Notes: generated by a model from the sequence alone, not told the origin. A stretch of DNA of 64,000 bases from Halosimplex aquaticum (GCF_028747785.1 NZ_CP118158.1:1116001-1180000); one strand, 5' to 3'; positions 19,419-28,587 are shown, numbered from the stretch's first letter. Translations and numbers: made by a program.

Positions 19419-19832
19419 ATGGACGACCTCGACAGGCAGATCCTGAACATCCTCCGACGGGACGCGCGGACGCCGTACACGGAGATCGCGGACAGCGTGG
19501 GGACCTCCGAGGGGACCGTCCGCAACCGCGTCGAGTCGCTCGTCGACGAGGGCGTCATCGAGCGCTTTACCGTGGCGACGCGGACGGGGAACGTCAAAGC
19601 GATGATCGAGGTCGGCGTCGACGTGAGCGTCGACACCCACGACATCAGCGAGCGCGTCGCCGAGTGGCAGGAGGTCGACTTCGTCTGGCAGGTCTCCGGC
19701 GAGGAGGACGTCGTCTTCGTCGTCGACGCCCAGGACACCGAGCGCGTCAACGAGATCATCACCCAGACCCGAGAGCTGGAGGAAGTCGTGAGCACGAAGA
19801 CCAGACTGATTCTGGACGAGCGCGTCGGATAA
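19419..19832 (+). CDS. Lrp/AsnC-family transcription regulator
   Basis: A 137-residue regulator. Residues 1-55 form the N-terminal helix-turn-helix (MDDLDRQILNILRRDARTPY, then IADSVGTSEGTVRNRVESL). The C-terminal half is the ligand-binding RAM domain (DFVWQVSGEEDVVFVVDAQD, then TKTRLILDE). The family binds palindromic DNA as dimers or octamers and often responds to amino acids. It is divergent from carA, and the shared gap carries a perfect dyad. The most likely targets are carA, carB and its own gene. The effector is unknown. Confidence 0.92.
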   Translation: MDDLDRQILNILRRDARTPYTEIADSVGTSEGTVRNRVESLVDEGVIERFTVATRTGNVKAMIEVGVDVSVDTHDISERVAEWQEVDFVWQVSGEEDVVFVVDAQDTERVNEIITQTRELEEVVSTKTRLILDERVG

Positions 19833-19901
19833 CGGACTCGCCCCGGAGCCGACCGAGCGCGACCGCCCCGTGACCAACTCGTCGACCGAGGTTCCCTCTT
19901 C

Positions 19902-20570
19902 TCAGCCGGGGACCGCTCGCTGTAGCGCGTCGCGAGCGCCGTGGATCGCGTCGTACATGGGCAGCAACAGCCTGTCGGTGAGGTACGTCTGTCGCCGGGG
20001 TTCGACCCGCCCGTCCCGGATCGCGTCGACGACGCTCTCGGGCGTGAGATCGTCGGCGTAGACGAGCGTGTGGACGCGGCCGAGTTCGAACGGGAAGTGG
20101 GCGTCGCTGCCGCCGACGACGGGTATCTCGCGCTCGTCGGCGATCCGCTCGATCTCCGCCCGGCGTTCGGGGTGTTTGCCGTTGACCTCGACGGCGTCGA
20201 ACGGCGCGTCGACGTCCGCGACGGTGCTGTTCCGGAACGGGTGGGCGATGACGGCCGCACACCCGCGGTCGTGGGCGTCTTCGACGACTGCCGCGGGGCT
20301 GCTCCTGTCGCCGTACGTCCGATCCGGGGGGTCCGGACCGACGACGAGGACGTGGCCGTTGCGGGTCGTCACCTCGATGCCGGGGACGAACAGCGGGTCG
20401 TCGTTCAGGTACGGGACGCGGTAGTTGTGGTTCGTGAGGGCGAGCCCGTCGATTCCCCTGTTGCGGGCCGACGCGGCCATCAGCCTCGCTCCGTACGGAT
20501 CGAACGCCGTCGGGGCGCCACGCGGGTTGTGGAACGGCCGCGTGTGCAGGTGGAGGTCGACTGCGAACAC
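19902..20570 (-). CDS. PHP-domain protein
   Basis: A 222-residue PHP-family phosphoesterase. Metal-site motifs run from VDLHLHTRPFH at the N-terminus, through LTNHNY, PGIEVTTRNGH and IAHPFRNS, to GSDAHFPFELG. The C-terminal ~45 residues (TYLTDRLLLPMYDAIHGARD) resemble the extra helical tail often found on archaeal PHP proteins. The start is a GTG at 20570, directly before the conserved first strand. It is divergent from a lipid-kinase family gene, with about 50 bases between the starts. It is only distantly similar to the PHP protein at 4749-5441. Its substrate is unknown. Confidence 0.85.
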   Translation of the reverse strand: MFAVDLHLHTRPFHNPRGAPTAFDPYGARLMAASARNRGIDGLALTNHNYRVPYLNDDPLFVPGIEVTTRNGHVLVVGPDPPDRTYGDRSSPAAVVEDAHDRGCAAVIAHPFRNSTVADVDAPFDAVEVNGKHPERRAEIERIADEREIPVVGGSDAHFPFELGRVHTLVYADDLTPESVVDAIRDGRVEPRRQTYLTDRLLLPMYDAIHGARDALQRAVPG

Positions 20571-20620
20571 GTGCTAGCAAGGGGCGATAGTCGTAAAGAC
20601 CTGCCGTCCTTCGTGTTCAC

Positions 20621-21526
20621 ATGCGCCGCGTCATGGTCCGAAACCCGACCGGCGGCGACGGGACTGACGTCGAGACCGCCCGCGAGCGCGCGAGCGAACG
20701 GGGTATCGATGTCCGGGACAGCGACGAACCCGGAGACGCCGTGGCGCTGGCCCGAGCGGCGGCCGCAGAGGCCGACCAGATCATCGCCTGCGGCGGCGAC
20801 GGCACGGTGAACGAGGTTGTCCGCGGCGTCGCGGCCGCCGACGCGCTGGACGACGTGGAACTCGCCGTCGTCCCGGCCGGGACGGGCAACAACTTCGCGG
20901 CCAACCTCGGGATCGAGTCCGTCGAACACGCGTTCGAGGTCGCTGAGACGGGCGAACGCCGGCGGCTCGACCTCGGCGTCGCCGACGACGCCCTCTTCGT
21001 CAACTCCTGTCTGGGCGGCCTGATCGCGGAGGCCAGCGAGGACACCGACGACGAAGCGAAGGCGCGGATCGGCTCGCTCGCCTACGCGCTCCAGACGCTC
21101 TCGGACGCCCGTCAATACGAGGGGCCGCTGCTGGAGATACGCGCCGGCGCGTCCCACGACCCGCTGTGGTCGGGCACGGCGCTCGTGTTGCTGATCGGGA
21201 ACGGCCGACGCTTCCTCGGAGGGGGCCGCACTCAGGCGAACCTGGAAGACGGGCGGCTGGAGGTCGTGATCGTCGAGCAGGCCCCCGCGATCGACTACCT
21301 CGCCGAGGGTGCGCTCCAGCGGCTACTGAAGCGGGACGCCTCGCACCTCACGCGGCTCACCACGGCAGAACTCCTCGTCACGACGACCGACCGGCCGATG
21401 GCGTTCAGCTTCGACGGCGAGATCGTCGAGCGCCAGTCGATCGACGCGAGCGTCCGCGAGGGGGCGATGCGGTTTCGCGTCGGCGACGCGTACGAACCGG
21501 AGCCGGCGCCCTGGCCGCCTGAGTGA
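20621..21526 (+). CDS. Diacylglycerol/lipid kinase family protein (YegS-like)
   Basis: A 301-residue protein of the DAGK catalytic family. The nucleotide-binding GGDGTVNE motif is at residues 57-64, and PAGTGNNFAANL follows near residue 87. The C-terminal beta-sandwich domain (FNS-type strand near LFVNSCLGG, then FDGEIVERQSIDASV) is complete. It should phosphorylate a lipid alcohol or, in some archaeal relatives, a sphingoid- or archaeol-type acceptor; the substrate is not known. A TATA-like CGTAAAG lies about 25 bases upstream of the ATG. Confidence 0.85.
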   Translation: MRRVMVRNPTGGDGTDVETARERASERGIDVRDSDEPGDAVALARAAAAEADQIIACGGDGTVNEVVRGVAAADALDDVELAVVPAGTGNNFAANLGIESVEHAFEVAETGERRRLDLGVADDALFVNSCLGGLIAEASEDTDDEAKARIGSLAYALQTLSDARQYEGPLLEIRAGASHDPLWSGTALVLLIGNGRRFLGGGRTQANLEDGRLEVVIVEQAPAIDYLAEGALQRLLKRDASHLTRLTTAELLVTTTDRPMAFSFDGEIVERQSIDASVREGAMRFRVGDAYEPEPAPWPPE

Positions 21527-21606
21527 CGTGGATCGGCCGGCGCCCGCGTCGGGGCGGACCGCCGTGAGTCGAAGACTGTTTGAACCCGCTCTCCAATGTA
21601 AACCTC

Positions 21607-22212
21607 ATGAGTTCGGAGGACGCGGGGGCTTCCAGCGGTCCCGACGACGCGCCGGGTACCGGTGCGAACGACGAGTACCACGAGAACGCCGAGCAGGCCG
21701 TGATCGCCGTCGACGAGAACGACGAGGAGCAGGGCCTGGTCAATCGACTCGACGCGCACACGGGCGATGGGACGCGCCACCGGGCGTTCACGTCGCTGCT
21801 GTTCGACGAGGAAGGCCGGATCCTGCTCGCCCAGCGCAGCCCGAAAAAGCGCCTCTGGGACACCTACTGGGACGGCACGGTCGCCTCGCATCCGGTGCAG
21901 GGCCAGACCCAGGTCGAAGCGACCCGCCAGCGCCTCGAAGAGGAACTCGGCGTCACGCCGGACCAGTACGACGACCTGCGCGTGACCGACCGCTTCGAGT
22001 ACAAGCGGTACTACATGGACGAGGGCGTCGAGCACGAGGTCTGCGCGGTGCTGAAGGCGACCCTGCTCGACACGTCGCTCGACCCGGACCCCGACGAGGT
22101 CGGCGGGCTGATGTGGGTCCCCTACGAGCGCCTCTACGAACACCCGCGGTGGTACCGCCAACTCCGCCTCTGTCCCTGGTTCGAGATCGCGATGCGCCGC
22201 GACTTCGAGTGA
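21607..22212 (+). CDS. idi: Type 1 isopentenyl-diphosphate isomerase with Ala at the catalytic Cys position
   Basis: A 201-residue Nudix-fold enzyme of the IDI1 type that interconverts isopentenyl and dimethylallyl diphosphate for archaeal lipid and carotenoid synthesis. Recognisable parts are HRAFTSLLFDEEGRILLAQR, WDTYWDGTVASHP, RQRLEEELGV and EHEVCAVLKA. The catalytic Glu144 (in EHEVC) and the metal-binding Glu/His positions are kept. The Cys of the bacterial motif (SVCGHP) is Ala93 here (TVASHP). The ~25 N-terminal residues are Ser/Asp/Gly-rich and likely disordered. The ATG at 21607 is preferred to an upstream TTG. Confidence 0.88.
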   Translation: MSSEDAGASSGPDDAPGTGANDEYHENAEQAVIAVDENDEEQGLVNRLDAHTGDGTRHRAFTSLLFDEEGRILLAQRSPKKRLWDTYWDGTVASHPVQGQTQVEATRQRLEEELGVTPDQYDDLRVTDRFEYKRYYMDEGVEHEVCAVLKATLLDTSLDPDPDEVGGLMWVPYERLYEHPRWYRQLRLCPWFEIAMRRDFE

Positions 22213-22272
22213 GGCGGCGGCGCGCTCTTTTCCGGCCAAAACTACATTCGACTCCGCCGCGCTAGCCAACGT

Positions 22273-23646
22273 ATGGCACGCGTCAACCCGGCGACCGGCG
22301 AGCCGCTGGAACCGGTCGCGACCGACGACGGCGACGACGTGGAGGCCGCGCTCGCGACCGCGACCGAGGCGTTCGACTCGTGGCGGGAGCGGCCCGTCGA
22401 AGAACGGGCCGAACCGATCGAACGCGCGGGCGAGGTCCTCCGCGAGAACGTCGACGAGTACGCCGAACTGATGACCCGTGAGATGGGCAAACCGATCGAC
22501 AGCGCGCGGAGCGAGGTCGAGAAGTGCGCCTGGGTGTGCGACTACTACGCCGAGCGAGCGCCCGAGCACCTCCAGGACCGGCGGATCGGCGGCCAGTCGG
22601 GGGCGAAGACGTACGTCGCCCACGAGCCGCTGGGGCCGATCCTGGCGGTGATGCCGTGGAACTTCCCGTTCTGGCAGGTGTTCCGGTTCGCCGCGCCGCA
22701 CCTCACGGCGGGCAACGTCGGTCTGCTGAAACACGCGTCGAACGTCCCCGGCTGCTCGCGGGCCATCGCCGAGGTGTTCGAGCGGGCGGGGTACCCCGCA
22801 GGCGTCTTCCAGTCGCTCGTGGTCGATTCCGACGCCGCGAACGAGGTGATCGCCGACGACCGCGTCGCCGCGGTGACGCTGACCGGGAGCGAACGGGCGG
22901 GCCGCGCCGTCGCCGAGACGGCCGGTCGCGAGCTGAAGAAGTCGGTACTGGAACTCGGCGGGAGCGACCCGTTCGTCGTCCTCGACGACGCCGACCTCGC
23001 GGCTGCGGCCGAGACCGGCGCGCGGGCTCGCTGCATCAACTCCGGGCAGTCCTGCATCGCGGCCAAGCGCTTCGTCGTCCACGCGGGCGTCGCCGACGAG
23101 TTCACCGAGCGCCTGGTCGCCGAGATGGACTCGCTGACGGTGGGCGACCCGACCGAGGAGGGGACCGACCTCGGGCCGCAGGCCCGCGAGGACCTCCTGG
23201 AGGACCTGCACGACCAGGTCGAACGGAGCGTCGACGCCGGCGCGACCGTCGAGTGCGGGGGCGAGGTGCTCGACCGCGAGGGCTACTACTACCCACCGAC
23301 CGTACTGACGGACGTCCCGCGCGACGCGGCCGTCGCGACGGAGGAAGTGTTTGGGCCGGTCGCGGCCGTCTTCGAAGTCGCCGACGAGGAGAGCGCGGTG
23401 GAACTGGCGAACGACACGAACCTGGGACTGGGCGCGTCGGTCTGGACGGAGGACCTGGACCGCGGGGAGCGTCTCGCCCGCGAACTCGACGCGGGCTGTA
23501 CGTTCGTGAACGAACTCGTCAAGTCCGACCCGCGGCTGCCGTTCGGCGGCGTCAAGGACTCCGGCTACGGCCGGGAGCTCGGTCGCGACGGGATCCGCGA
23601 GTTCGTCAACCGCAAGACGGTGTGGGTGCAGTCGACGGGGGAGTGA
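22273..23646 (+). CDS. NAD(P)-dependent aldehyde dehydrogenase (succinate-semialdehyde type)
   Basis: A 457-residue aldehyde dehydrogenase. The cofactor fold has LTGSERAGRAVAE. The general base Glu227 is in VLELGGSDPF, and the nucleophile Cys261 is in NSGQSCIAAKR. The C-terminal FGPV and LPFGGVKDSGYGRE motifs are intact. The short form lacking an N-terminal extension, together with IAVMPWNFPFWQV-type residues (ILAVMPWNFPFWQVFRFA), places it near the GabD1/YneI short succinate-semialdehyde dehydrogenases. The true substrate cannot be fixed from sequence. It sits 60 bases downstream of idi with no clear link. Confidence 0.92.
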   Translation: MARVNPATGEPLEPVATDDGDDVEAALATATEAFDSWRERPVEERAEPIERAGEVLRENVDEYAELMTREMGKPIDSARSEVEKCAWVCDYYAERAPEHLQDRRIGGQSGAKTYVAHEPLGPILAVMPWNFPFWQVFRFAAPHLTAGNVGLLKHASNVPGCSRAIAEVFERAGYPAGVFQSLVVDSDAANEVIADDRVAAVTLTGSERAGRAVAETAGRELKKSVLELGGSDPFVVLDDADLAAAAETGARARCINSGQSCIAAKRFVVHAGVADEFTERLVAEMDSLTVGDPTEEGTDLGPQAREDLLEDLHDQVERSVDAGATVECGGEVLDREGYYYPPTVLTDVPRDAAVATEEVFGPVAAVFEVADEESAVELANDTNLGLGASVWTEDLDRGERLARELDAGCTFVNELVKSDPRLPFGGVKDSGYGRELGRDGIREFVNRKTVWVQSTGE

Positions 23647-23664
23647 GCGCCGTTCGCGAGCGGA

Positions 23665-25446
23665 TCAGTCGTCGGCTTCCAGTCCGGACCGCTCGCCGGG
23701 GCCGACCGGCGCGTCGCCGTCGTCTGGCGCGTCGACCGAACCGTGCTCGGATCCGAGGCCGCCGTCGGCATCGGCGTCAGGTAGCGTGACGACCACAGTA
23801 GTGCCGTCGTCGGTCTCGGCGAACGCGATACGGCCGCCGCACTCGTGGACGACCCAGTTGACGAGCCAGAGGCCGACGCCGCTGCCGTGTTCGAGCGCGG
23901 TCTCGCGCCCTTCCTCGATGACGACGCGCTCCTGGCGGTCGATCCCAGGGCCGTCGTCCTCGATCCGGACTTCGGCGAACGCGCCGTCGGTTCGACCGGC
24001 GGTCACCTCCACGGTCGGGGCGTCGCCGGCGTGTTCCGCGGCGTTCTCCAGCAGTTCCTCGAAGGCGCGCTCCAGCGACGGTCCCCCCACGACGGTCAGC
24101 CCGTCGGGGACACGGACGTGGACGGTAACGCCGGGATAGCGGTCTTCGACCGCCTCGGCGAGCTTCTCCAGCCGCGTCGCCGCGTCGAATCGCTCGTCGC
24201 AGTCCCTGTCGAGCGTTCGCGAGACCTGTCCGATCTTCTCGCTGCGCGTCGAGATGGTGTCGACGGTGCGCTCGATGCGGTCGAGGCGGTGTTCGACGTC
24301 CGGGTCGGCGGGCGCCACGTCGCGGCGGAGCAGTTCGGCGTTGCCCCGGACGACGTTGAGTTCGTTGCGGAGGTTGTGCCGGAGGACGCGGTTGAGCACG
24401 TCGAGGCGCTGTTCGTGCTGGCGACGGGCGGTCACGTCGCGGACGCTGACGACGCGGCCGGCGACGCCGCCGTAACTCCGGTACAGCGGCGAGACGCGCA
24501 CGTCGTAGTAGCGGCGGCCGTCGGGGCCGTCGAGGGCGAGTTCCGCCTGGCCGGCCTGCACGGAGGCGATCGAACCGGTGAGCTTCGGGGCGATGCCCTC
24601 CAGTTTCTCGCCGGCGACCTCCTCGGAGTCGGCGTCGAAGAGCCGGGCGGCGGCGGGGTTGACGTCGACGATCCGGTCGGTGTCGTCGAGGATGACGATC
24701 CTGTCGTCCATCTCGTGGATGACCGCTTCCCGGCCGAGCTGGCGCATGGCCGGCGTGATCGAGAGGAGTCGTCCCCGAAAGAGCGTCGCCGTCATGACGA
24801 GGCCGGCGAAGACGCACCCGAGTCCGATCAGCTCGTACTGCGCCGGGACGACGCCGTACATCGAGAGCGCGACGATGCCCACGGGCACGAAGATAGCGCC
24901 GAGCAGCGCGGTGCCCTGGCTGCGGAAGTACTCGTTAGTGCGGACGGTCACGCGGACGAGTTCGAGCCCGCCGAGCGCGACCAGCAGGTAGGAGTATCCG
25001 ACGTGCGCCCACATCGCGAGCCCGAACTCGGAGACGAGGACGGAGGCACCGCCGGCCGTCTCGATCCAGCGCTCGGTCCAGACGAGCGAGTGGTCCGCGT
25101 TGGTCCAGACGAGCGCGGCGAACACCGCCGGTTCGAGAAGCAGGACGGCGAGCGTCCGTCCGCGGACCGCGCGGTCGCTGTCGGCGTAGGTGAGGACGGT
25201 CGCTAGCCACGCCAGCGGGAGCGCGGTCGTGGCGGTCGCCGCGACGTTCGTCCAGTAGATCTTGGCCGCGAGCGGCGGCGTCGCCAGCGCCATCCCCTGC
25301 GCGAGCGCCAGCACGCTCGCGGCGATCATGAACACGCCGAGGGGCTTCGCGCCCGGCGTGTCGCGGAACGCCCACACGAACGCGGCGACGCCGCTGCCCA
25401 GAATCGCCCCCAGCAACACGACCGGCGTGAGTAGCGGCGTCGCCAT
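23665..25446 (-). CDS. Membrane histidine kinase (7TM, PAS, HisKA, HATPase)
   Basis: A 593-residue sensor kinase. Residues 1-215 contain seven hydrophobic helices of the 7TM sensor type often found on haloarchaeal kinases. A PAS domain follows (about 230-340, with IVDVNPAAARLFDADSEE). The dimerisation helix has the phospho-acceptor His near 355 in RVLRHNLRNELN. The HATPase domain has the N box (ERAFEELLENAAEHAGD), the G1 motif EDDGPGID and the G2 motif GSGVGLWLVNW. The C-terminal 30 residues are Asp/Gly-rich. No response regulator is adjacent, so its partner is elsewhere. The signal is unknown. Confidence 0.92.
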   Translation of the reverse strand: MATPLLTPVVLLGAILGSGVAAFVWAFRDTPGAKPLGVFMIAASVLALAQGMALATPPLAAKIYWTNVAATATTALPLAWLATVLTYADSDRAVRGRTLAVLLLEPAVFAALVWTNADHSLVWTERWIETAGGASVLVSEFGLAMWAHVGYSYLLVALGGLELVRVTVRTNEYFRSQGTALLGAIFVPVGIVALSMYGVVPAQYELIGLGCVFAGLVMTATLFRGRLLSITPAMRQLGREAVIHEMDDRIVILDDTDRIVDVNPAAARLFDADSEEVAGEKLEGIAPKLTGSIASVQAGQAELALDGPDGRRYYDVRVSPLYRSYGGVAGRVVSVRDVTARRQHEQRLDVLNRVLRHNLRNELNVVRGNAELLRRDVAPADPDVEHRLDRIERTVDTISTRSEKIGQVSRTLDRDCDERFDAATRLEKLAEAVEDRYPGVTVHVRVPDGLTVVGGPSLERAFEELLENAAEHAGDAPTVEVTAGRTDGAFAEVRIEDDGPGIDRQERVVIEEGRETALEHGSGVGLWLVNWVVHECGGRIAFAETDDGTTVVVTLPDADADGGLGSEHGSVDAPDDGDAPVGPGERSGLEADD

Positions 25447-25552
25447 CGATACGAGGAGAGGTTACTCGGACCGCGAAATAAGTGTAGGTGGCCGGATATC
25501 AGAATTGGATCGGTGCCGCCGACCTCGGGGACGGCAGACGGTGACGCCGACC

Positions 25553-25843
25553 TCAGGGGCGGCGGTTGGCGACGGCGGTCCAGGCGCCGATCACGCCCAG
25601 GAACAGGGCTGGGACGAACGGCAAGACGAGGTAGGCGTCGCGCCACCCGAGCGGCAGCGATTCGAGGACGTGGTCGGCTCCCGGGAGCGCGACGATGGAC
25701 ACGGGGATGACGATCAGCGTGAGGACGAGCGTGAGGACCAGTCCCCACCCCCGGAGTCCGAACTCCTGTTCCTCCGGGTTGGGGACGTCGTACCCGGCGG
25801 TGTCCGGGTTCGTCGCGCCGTCGGCCTCTGTGGAGTCACGCAT
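25553..25843 (-). CDS. Small two-helix membrane protein
   Basis: A 96-residue protein. The first ~30 residues are hydrophilic and acidic. Two hydrophobic segments follow (about 38-56 and 70-90) separated by LPGADHVLESLPLGWRDA. The ATG at 25843 overlaps the last bases of the upstream alcohol dehydrogenase gene by 8 bp, which suggests translational coupling. I do not recognise a family. Confidence 0.65.
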   Translation of the reverse strand: MRDSTEADGATNPDTAGYDVPNPEEQEFGLRGWGLVLTLVLTLIVIPVSIVALPGADHVLESLPLGWRDAYLVLPFVPALFLGVIGAWTAVANRRP

Positions 25844-26882
25844 CGAACTCACTGTCCGGGACGACGACGACCTTTCCGAATCCCTCGCGGTCTTCGAGCA
25901 GTTCGTGCGCGCGGGCCGTCTCGCCCATCGGCAGTCGGTCGCGGACGCGCACCTCGAAGGTGCCGTCCCACACCTTCGCGAGGACGTCGTCGACCTCGCC
26001 CGGCGTCGCCATCGTCGACCCCAGTATCGAGAGCTGGTTCCAGAACACGCGATTGACGTTGGTCTCCGGCCGGCTCCCCGCGGTCGCCCCGCAGGTCACG
26101 AGCCGGCCGCCCTTGGCGAGGCTCTTCAGCGAGTCGTCCCAGGTCTCGCCGCCGACGTGGTCGACGACGACGTCCACACCGCGGCCGTCCGTCAGCTCGA
26201 ACACCTCGGAGGCGAAGTCGGTCTCCGCGTAGTTGATCGCGTGGTCGGCGCCGACCTCGCGGGCGTAGTCGAGTTTCTCCTCCGTGCTCGCGGTGGCGAA
26301 CACCTCGGCGCCCGCGAAGTCGGCGATCTGGACGGCGGCGTGGCCGACGCCGCCCGAGGCGCCGAGGACGAGGACGGACTCGCCGGCGGCGAGGTCGGCG
26401 CGAGTCATCAGCATGCGCCAGGCGGTCTGGAACACCAGCGGAGCGGCCGCGGCGGTCGCCCAGTCGACGCCCTCGGGGACGGCGACGAGGTTGTCCTCGG
26501 GGACGGCGGCGTACTCGGCGTGGACGCCGGGGACGTGTTCGCCGATGATGTGGTAGTCGACGCACTGGGACTCCTCGCCGTGGCGGCAGAACTCGCATTC
26601 GCCGCAGCTGACGCCCGCGCTGACCGCGACACGGTCGCCCGGTTCGAACCGCGTCACGCCGTCGCCGACGGACTCGACGACGCCCGCCGCGTCGCTCCCG
26701 GGGACGTGCGGGAGGTCGAGGTCGATTCCGGGGAGCCCGCGCCGGGTCCACACGTCGAGGTGGTTGAGCGCGCCCGCCTTCACGTCGACGAGCACCTCGC
26801 CGCGGCCCGGGGAGGGGTCGGGCCGCTCGGCGTACTCGATGACGCCGCGGTCGCCGTGGTCCGCGAACTGAACTGCGTGCAT
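25836..26882 (-). CDS. Zinc-type alcohol dehydrogenase / quinone oxidoreductase family protein
   Basis: A 348-residue medium-chain dehydrogenase. The N-terminal GroES-like domain has NHLDVWTRRGLPG, then PGSDAAGVV and a structural zinc loop with four cysteines-like positions (GVSCGECEFCRHGEESQC, about residues 90-107). The Rossmann domain has VLVLGASGGVGHAAVQIA. The catalytic zinc ligands of true alcohol dehydrogenases are only partly visible, so it may act as an NADPH quinone or enone reductase. It overlaps a small membrane protein gene. It is divergent from moaB, with 130 bases between the starts. Confidence 0.9.
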   Translation of the reverse strand: MHAVQFADHGDRGVIEYAERPDPSPGRGEVLVDVKAGALNHLDVWTRRGLPGIDLDLPHVPGSDAAGVVESVGDGVTRFEPGDRVAVSAGVSCGECEFCRHGEESQCVDYHIIGEHVPGVHAEYAAVPEDNLVAVPEGVDWATAAAAPLVFQTAWRMLMTRADLAAGESVLVLGASGGVGHAAVQIADFAGAEVFATASTEEKLDYAREVGADHAINYAETDFASEVFELTDGRGVDVVVDHVGGETWDDSLKSLAKGGRLVTCGATAGSRPETNVNRVFWNQLSILGSTMATPGEVDDVLAKVWDGTFEVRVRDRLPMGETARAHELLEDREGFGKVVVVPDSEFDA

Positions 26883-27012
26883 ACGTTCAGCCAATCGCGC
26901 AGCGGGCAAAACTGTGGCGACCGGACCCGCACCTGCCCCCAGGACCGACGCGGTCCGCCAGACGCCGCCAGGGCATGCTGGGGTTTTTGGTCCGCTGTCG
27001 GGTATCGATCCC

Positions 27013-28272
27013 ATGGTCGATTTCCAGTCTCGCGACACCAGCAGGGGGTACGGTGACGACGAGGACGACGAGGAGGGGGAAGCGTCGACGAGCGACTCGG
27101 CGACGGACGAATCCGCCGACGAGACCGGCGAGCAGGAGGGGGACGCCGCCGAACCGCAGGAGTCGACGGCCGACTCGAGGGTCGGCTCGGAGGCGGACTC
27201 GCCGGCCGAGAACACCGACGCGACCGCGGACACGTCCGGTGGGGAGGCGGCGTCCGACGCCGGGAACGGCGGCGAATCCGCGGTCGGGGACGCCGCGTCC
27301 CCCGAATCGCCGACCGAGTCGGAACCGGAGAGCGAGAGGGGGGACGCTTCGGAATCCGATGGGCCCGGACGGGCCGAACCGAGTTCGGACCCGCTGGCGC
27401 CCTCGGGGTCGGCCGGGGCCACGGAACCGAGTACGAACGATTCCACCGGAGCCGCGGGATCGGACTCGAACGACTCCGCCGGGGCCGACACTGATCCGCT
27501 CGCGCCGTCGAGTACCGCACCGGAACCGTCGTCCGAGTCGGACGGAGGCACCGCCGACGCGGAAACGGCCGGAGGTTCGGCAGACACCGCTTCCGAGTCG
27601 ACGGATTCGGCGGGAACACCGGATCGAGGGTCGACCGAGGCCGTAGACGACGGTCACGGCCACGCCGACCACGGGCACTCAGGGGCGGACGGTCACGGCC
27701 ATGCCGGCCACGAGCACTCAGAGGTGGACGGCCACGGGAGCGTGCACGCACACGACGAGAGTCACGACCACGGGCACGCGCACGCGGCGGACGTCGACCT
27801 GCTCGGCGTGGCGGTGGTGACGGTTTCGTCCACGCGCACGCACGACGACGATCCCAGTGGTGACGTCATCGAGGCGGTCATCGAGGCGGCAGACCACGAG
27901 GTCGTGACCCGGGAGATCCTCCGCGACGACCTCGACGGCGTCCAGAACGCCCTGTTGCACCTGACCGGCCGGGACGACGTGGACGTGGTCGTCACGACCG
28001 GCGGCACCGGCGTCACGCCCGACGACGTGACCGTCGAGGCGGCCCGTCCCCTCTTCGACCGCGAACTCCCGGGCTTCGGCGAACTGTTCCGCATCCTCTC
28101 CTACGAGGAGATCGGGACCCGGGCGATGGCCTCGCGAGCGACGGCGGGGATGGTCGAGGGCGTCGCCGTGTTCTGTCTCCCCGGCAGCGAGGCCGCCGTC
28201 AGGCTCGCCACGGAGGAACTCATCGTCGAGGAGATGGGCCACCTGGTCGGTCTCGCCCGCCGCGACGACTGA
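27013..28272 (+). CDS. moaB: MoaB/Mog molybdopterin-biosynthesis protein with long acidic and His-rich N-terminus
   Basis: A 419-residue protein. Only the last ~160 residues (from VDLLGVAVVTVSSTRT) are the MoaB/Mog adenylyltransferase fold, which activates molybdopterin for metal insertion; TTGGTGVTPDDVTVEA is the substrate-binding loop. The first ~210 residues are low-complexity Ser/Glu/Asp/Ala/Gly. Between them (about residues 213-256) is a stretch with some 16 histidines, mostly as HGH, HAH and HDH, a likely metal-binding segment. Family members are usually ~165-190 residues long. The MVDFQSRDT start is the one I know from haloarchaeal MoaB proteins. A T-rich TATA-like patch lies at 26980-26988. 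Confidence 0.88.
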   Translation: MVDFQSRDTSRGYGDDEDDEEGEASTSDSATDESADETGEQEGDAAEPQESTADSRVGSEADSPAENTDATADTSGGEAASDAGNGGESAVGDAASPESPTESEPESERGDASESDGPGRAEPSSDPLAPSGSAGATEPSTNDSTGAAGSDSNDSAGADTDPLAPSSTAPEPSSESDGGTADAETAGGSADTASESTDSAGTPDRGSTEAVDDGHGHADHGHSGADGHGHAGHEHSEVDGHGSVHAHDESHDHGHAHAADVDLLGVAVVTVSSTRTHDDDPSGDVIEAVIEAADHEVVTREILRDDLDGVQNALLHLTGRDDVDVVVTTGGTGVTPDDVTVEAARPLFDRELPGFGELFRILSYEEIGTRAMASRATAGMVEGVAVFCLPGSEAAVRLATEELIVEEMGHLVGLARRDD

Positions 28273-28587
28273 CCGCCGGTGGCGCTCACCGACGCGACCG
28301 GACGGATCGCGGCCGACGTACCACAGTAATTCGGTATCCTGTCCTCCCGCGAAACGAACGTATTCGGGCCTCTCCGTGCCGATCGACTGCGGTTCGTTTC
28401 ATCACTTCAACCTTTCGGCGTTTCACGCCGATTAACCCGAGTTGGCCGGGGGGAGCGCGGGGCGTCGAATTCGTCATGTCATCGGAAGGAGTTGGAAAAA
28501 TTCGCGGGTTTCGGGCCGTAAAACGGCGTTAAATCGGTTCAAGCGCTTTCCCCCATTAAGTGCGAACGGTCGCATCGACCGGATGCA
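28273..28587. other. 315-bp intergenic region with two short hairpins
   Basis: No convincing gene is visible. GC content is lower than around it. Two inverted repeats can be read: TCGGCG-TTTCA-CGCCGA at 28415-28431 and GCCGT-AAA-ACGGC at 28515-28527. A TATA-like ATTAAGT at 28555-28561 lies about 30 bases before the ATG at 28588. Confidence 0.6.

Noticed and set aside
28286..28477. Minus-strand frame of 63 codons in the intergenic region after moaB
   Set aside because: Strongly basic, Arg-rich product with no fold pattern; typical of a shadow frame in non-coding DNA.
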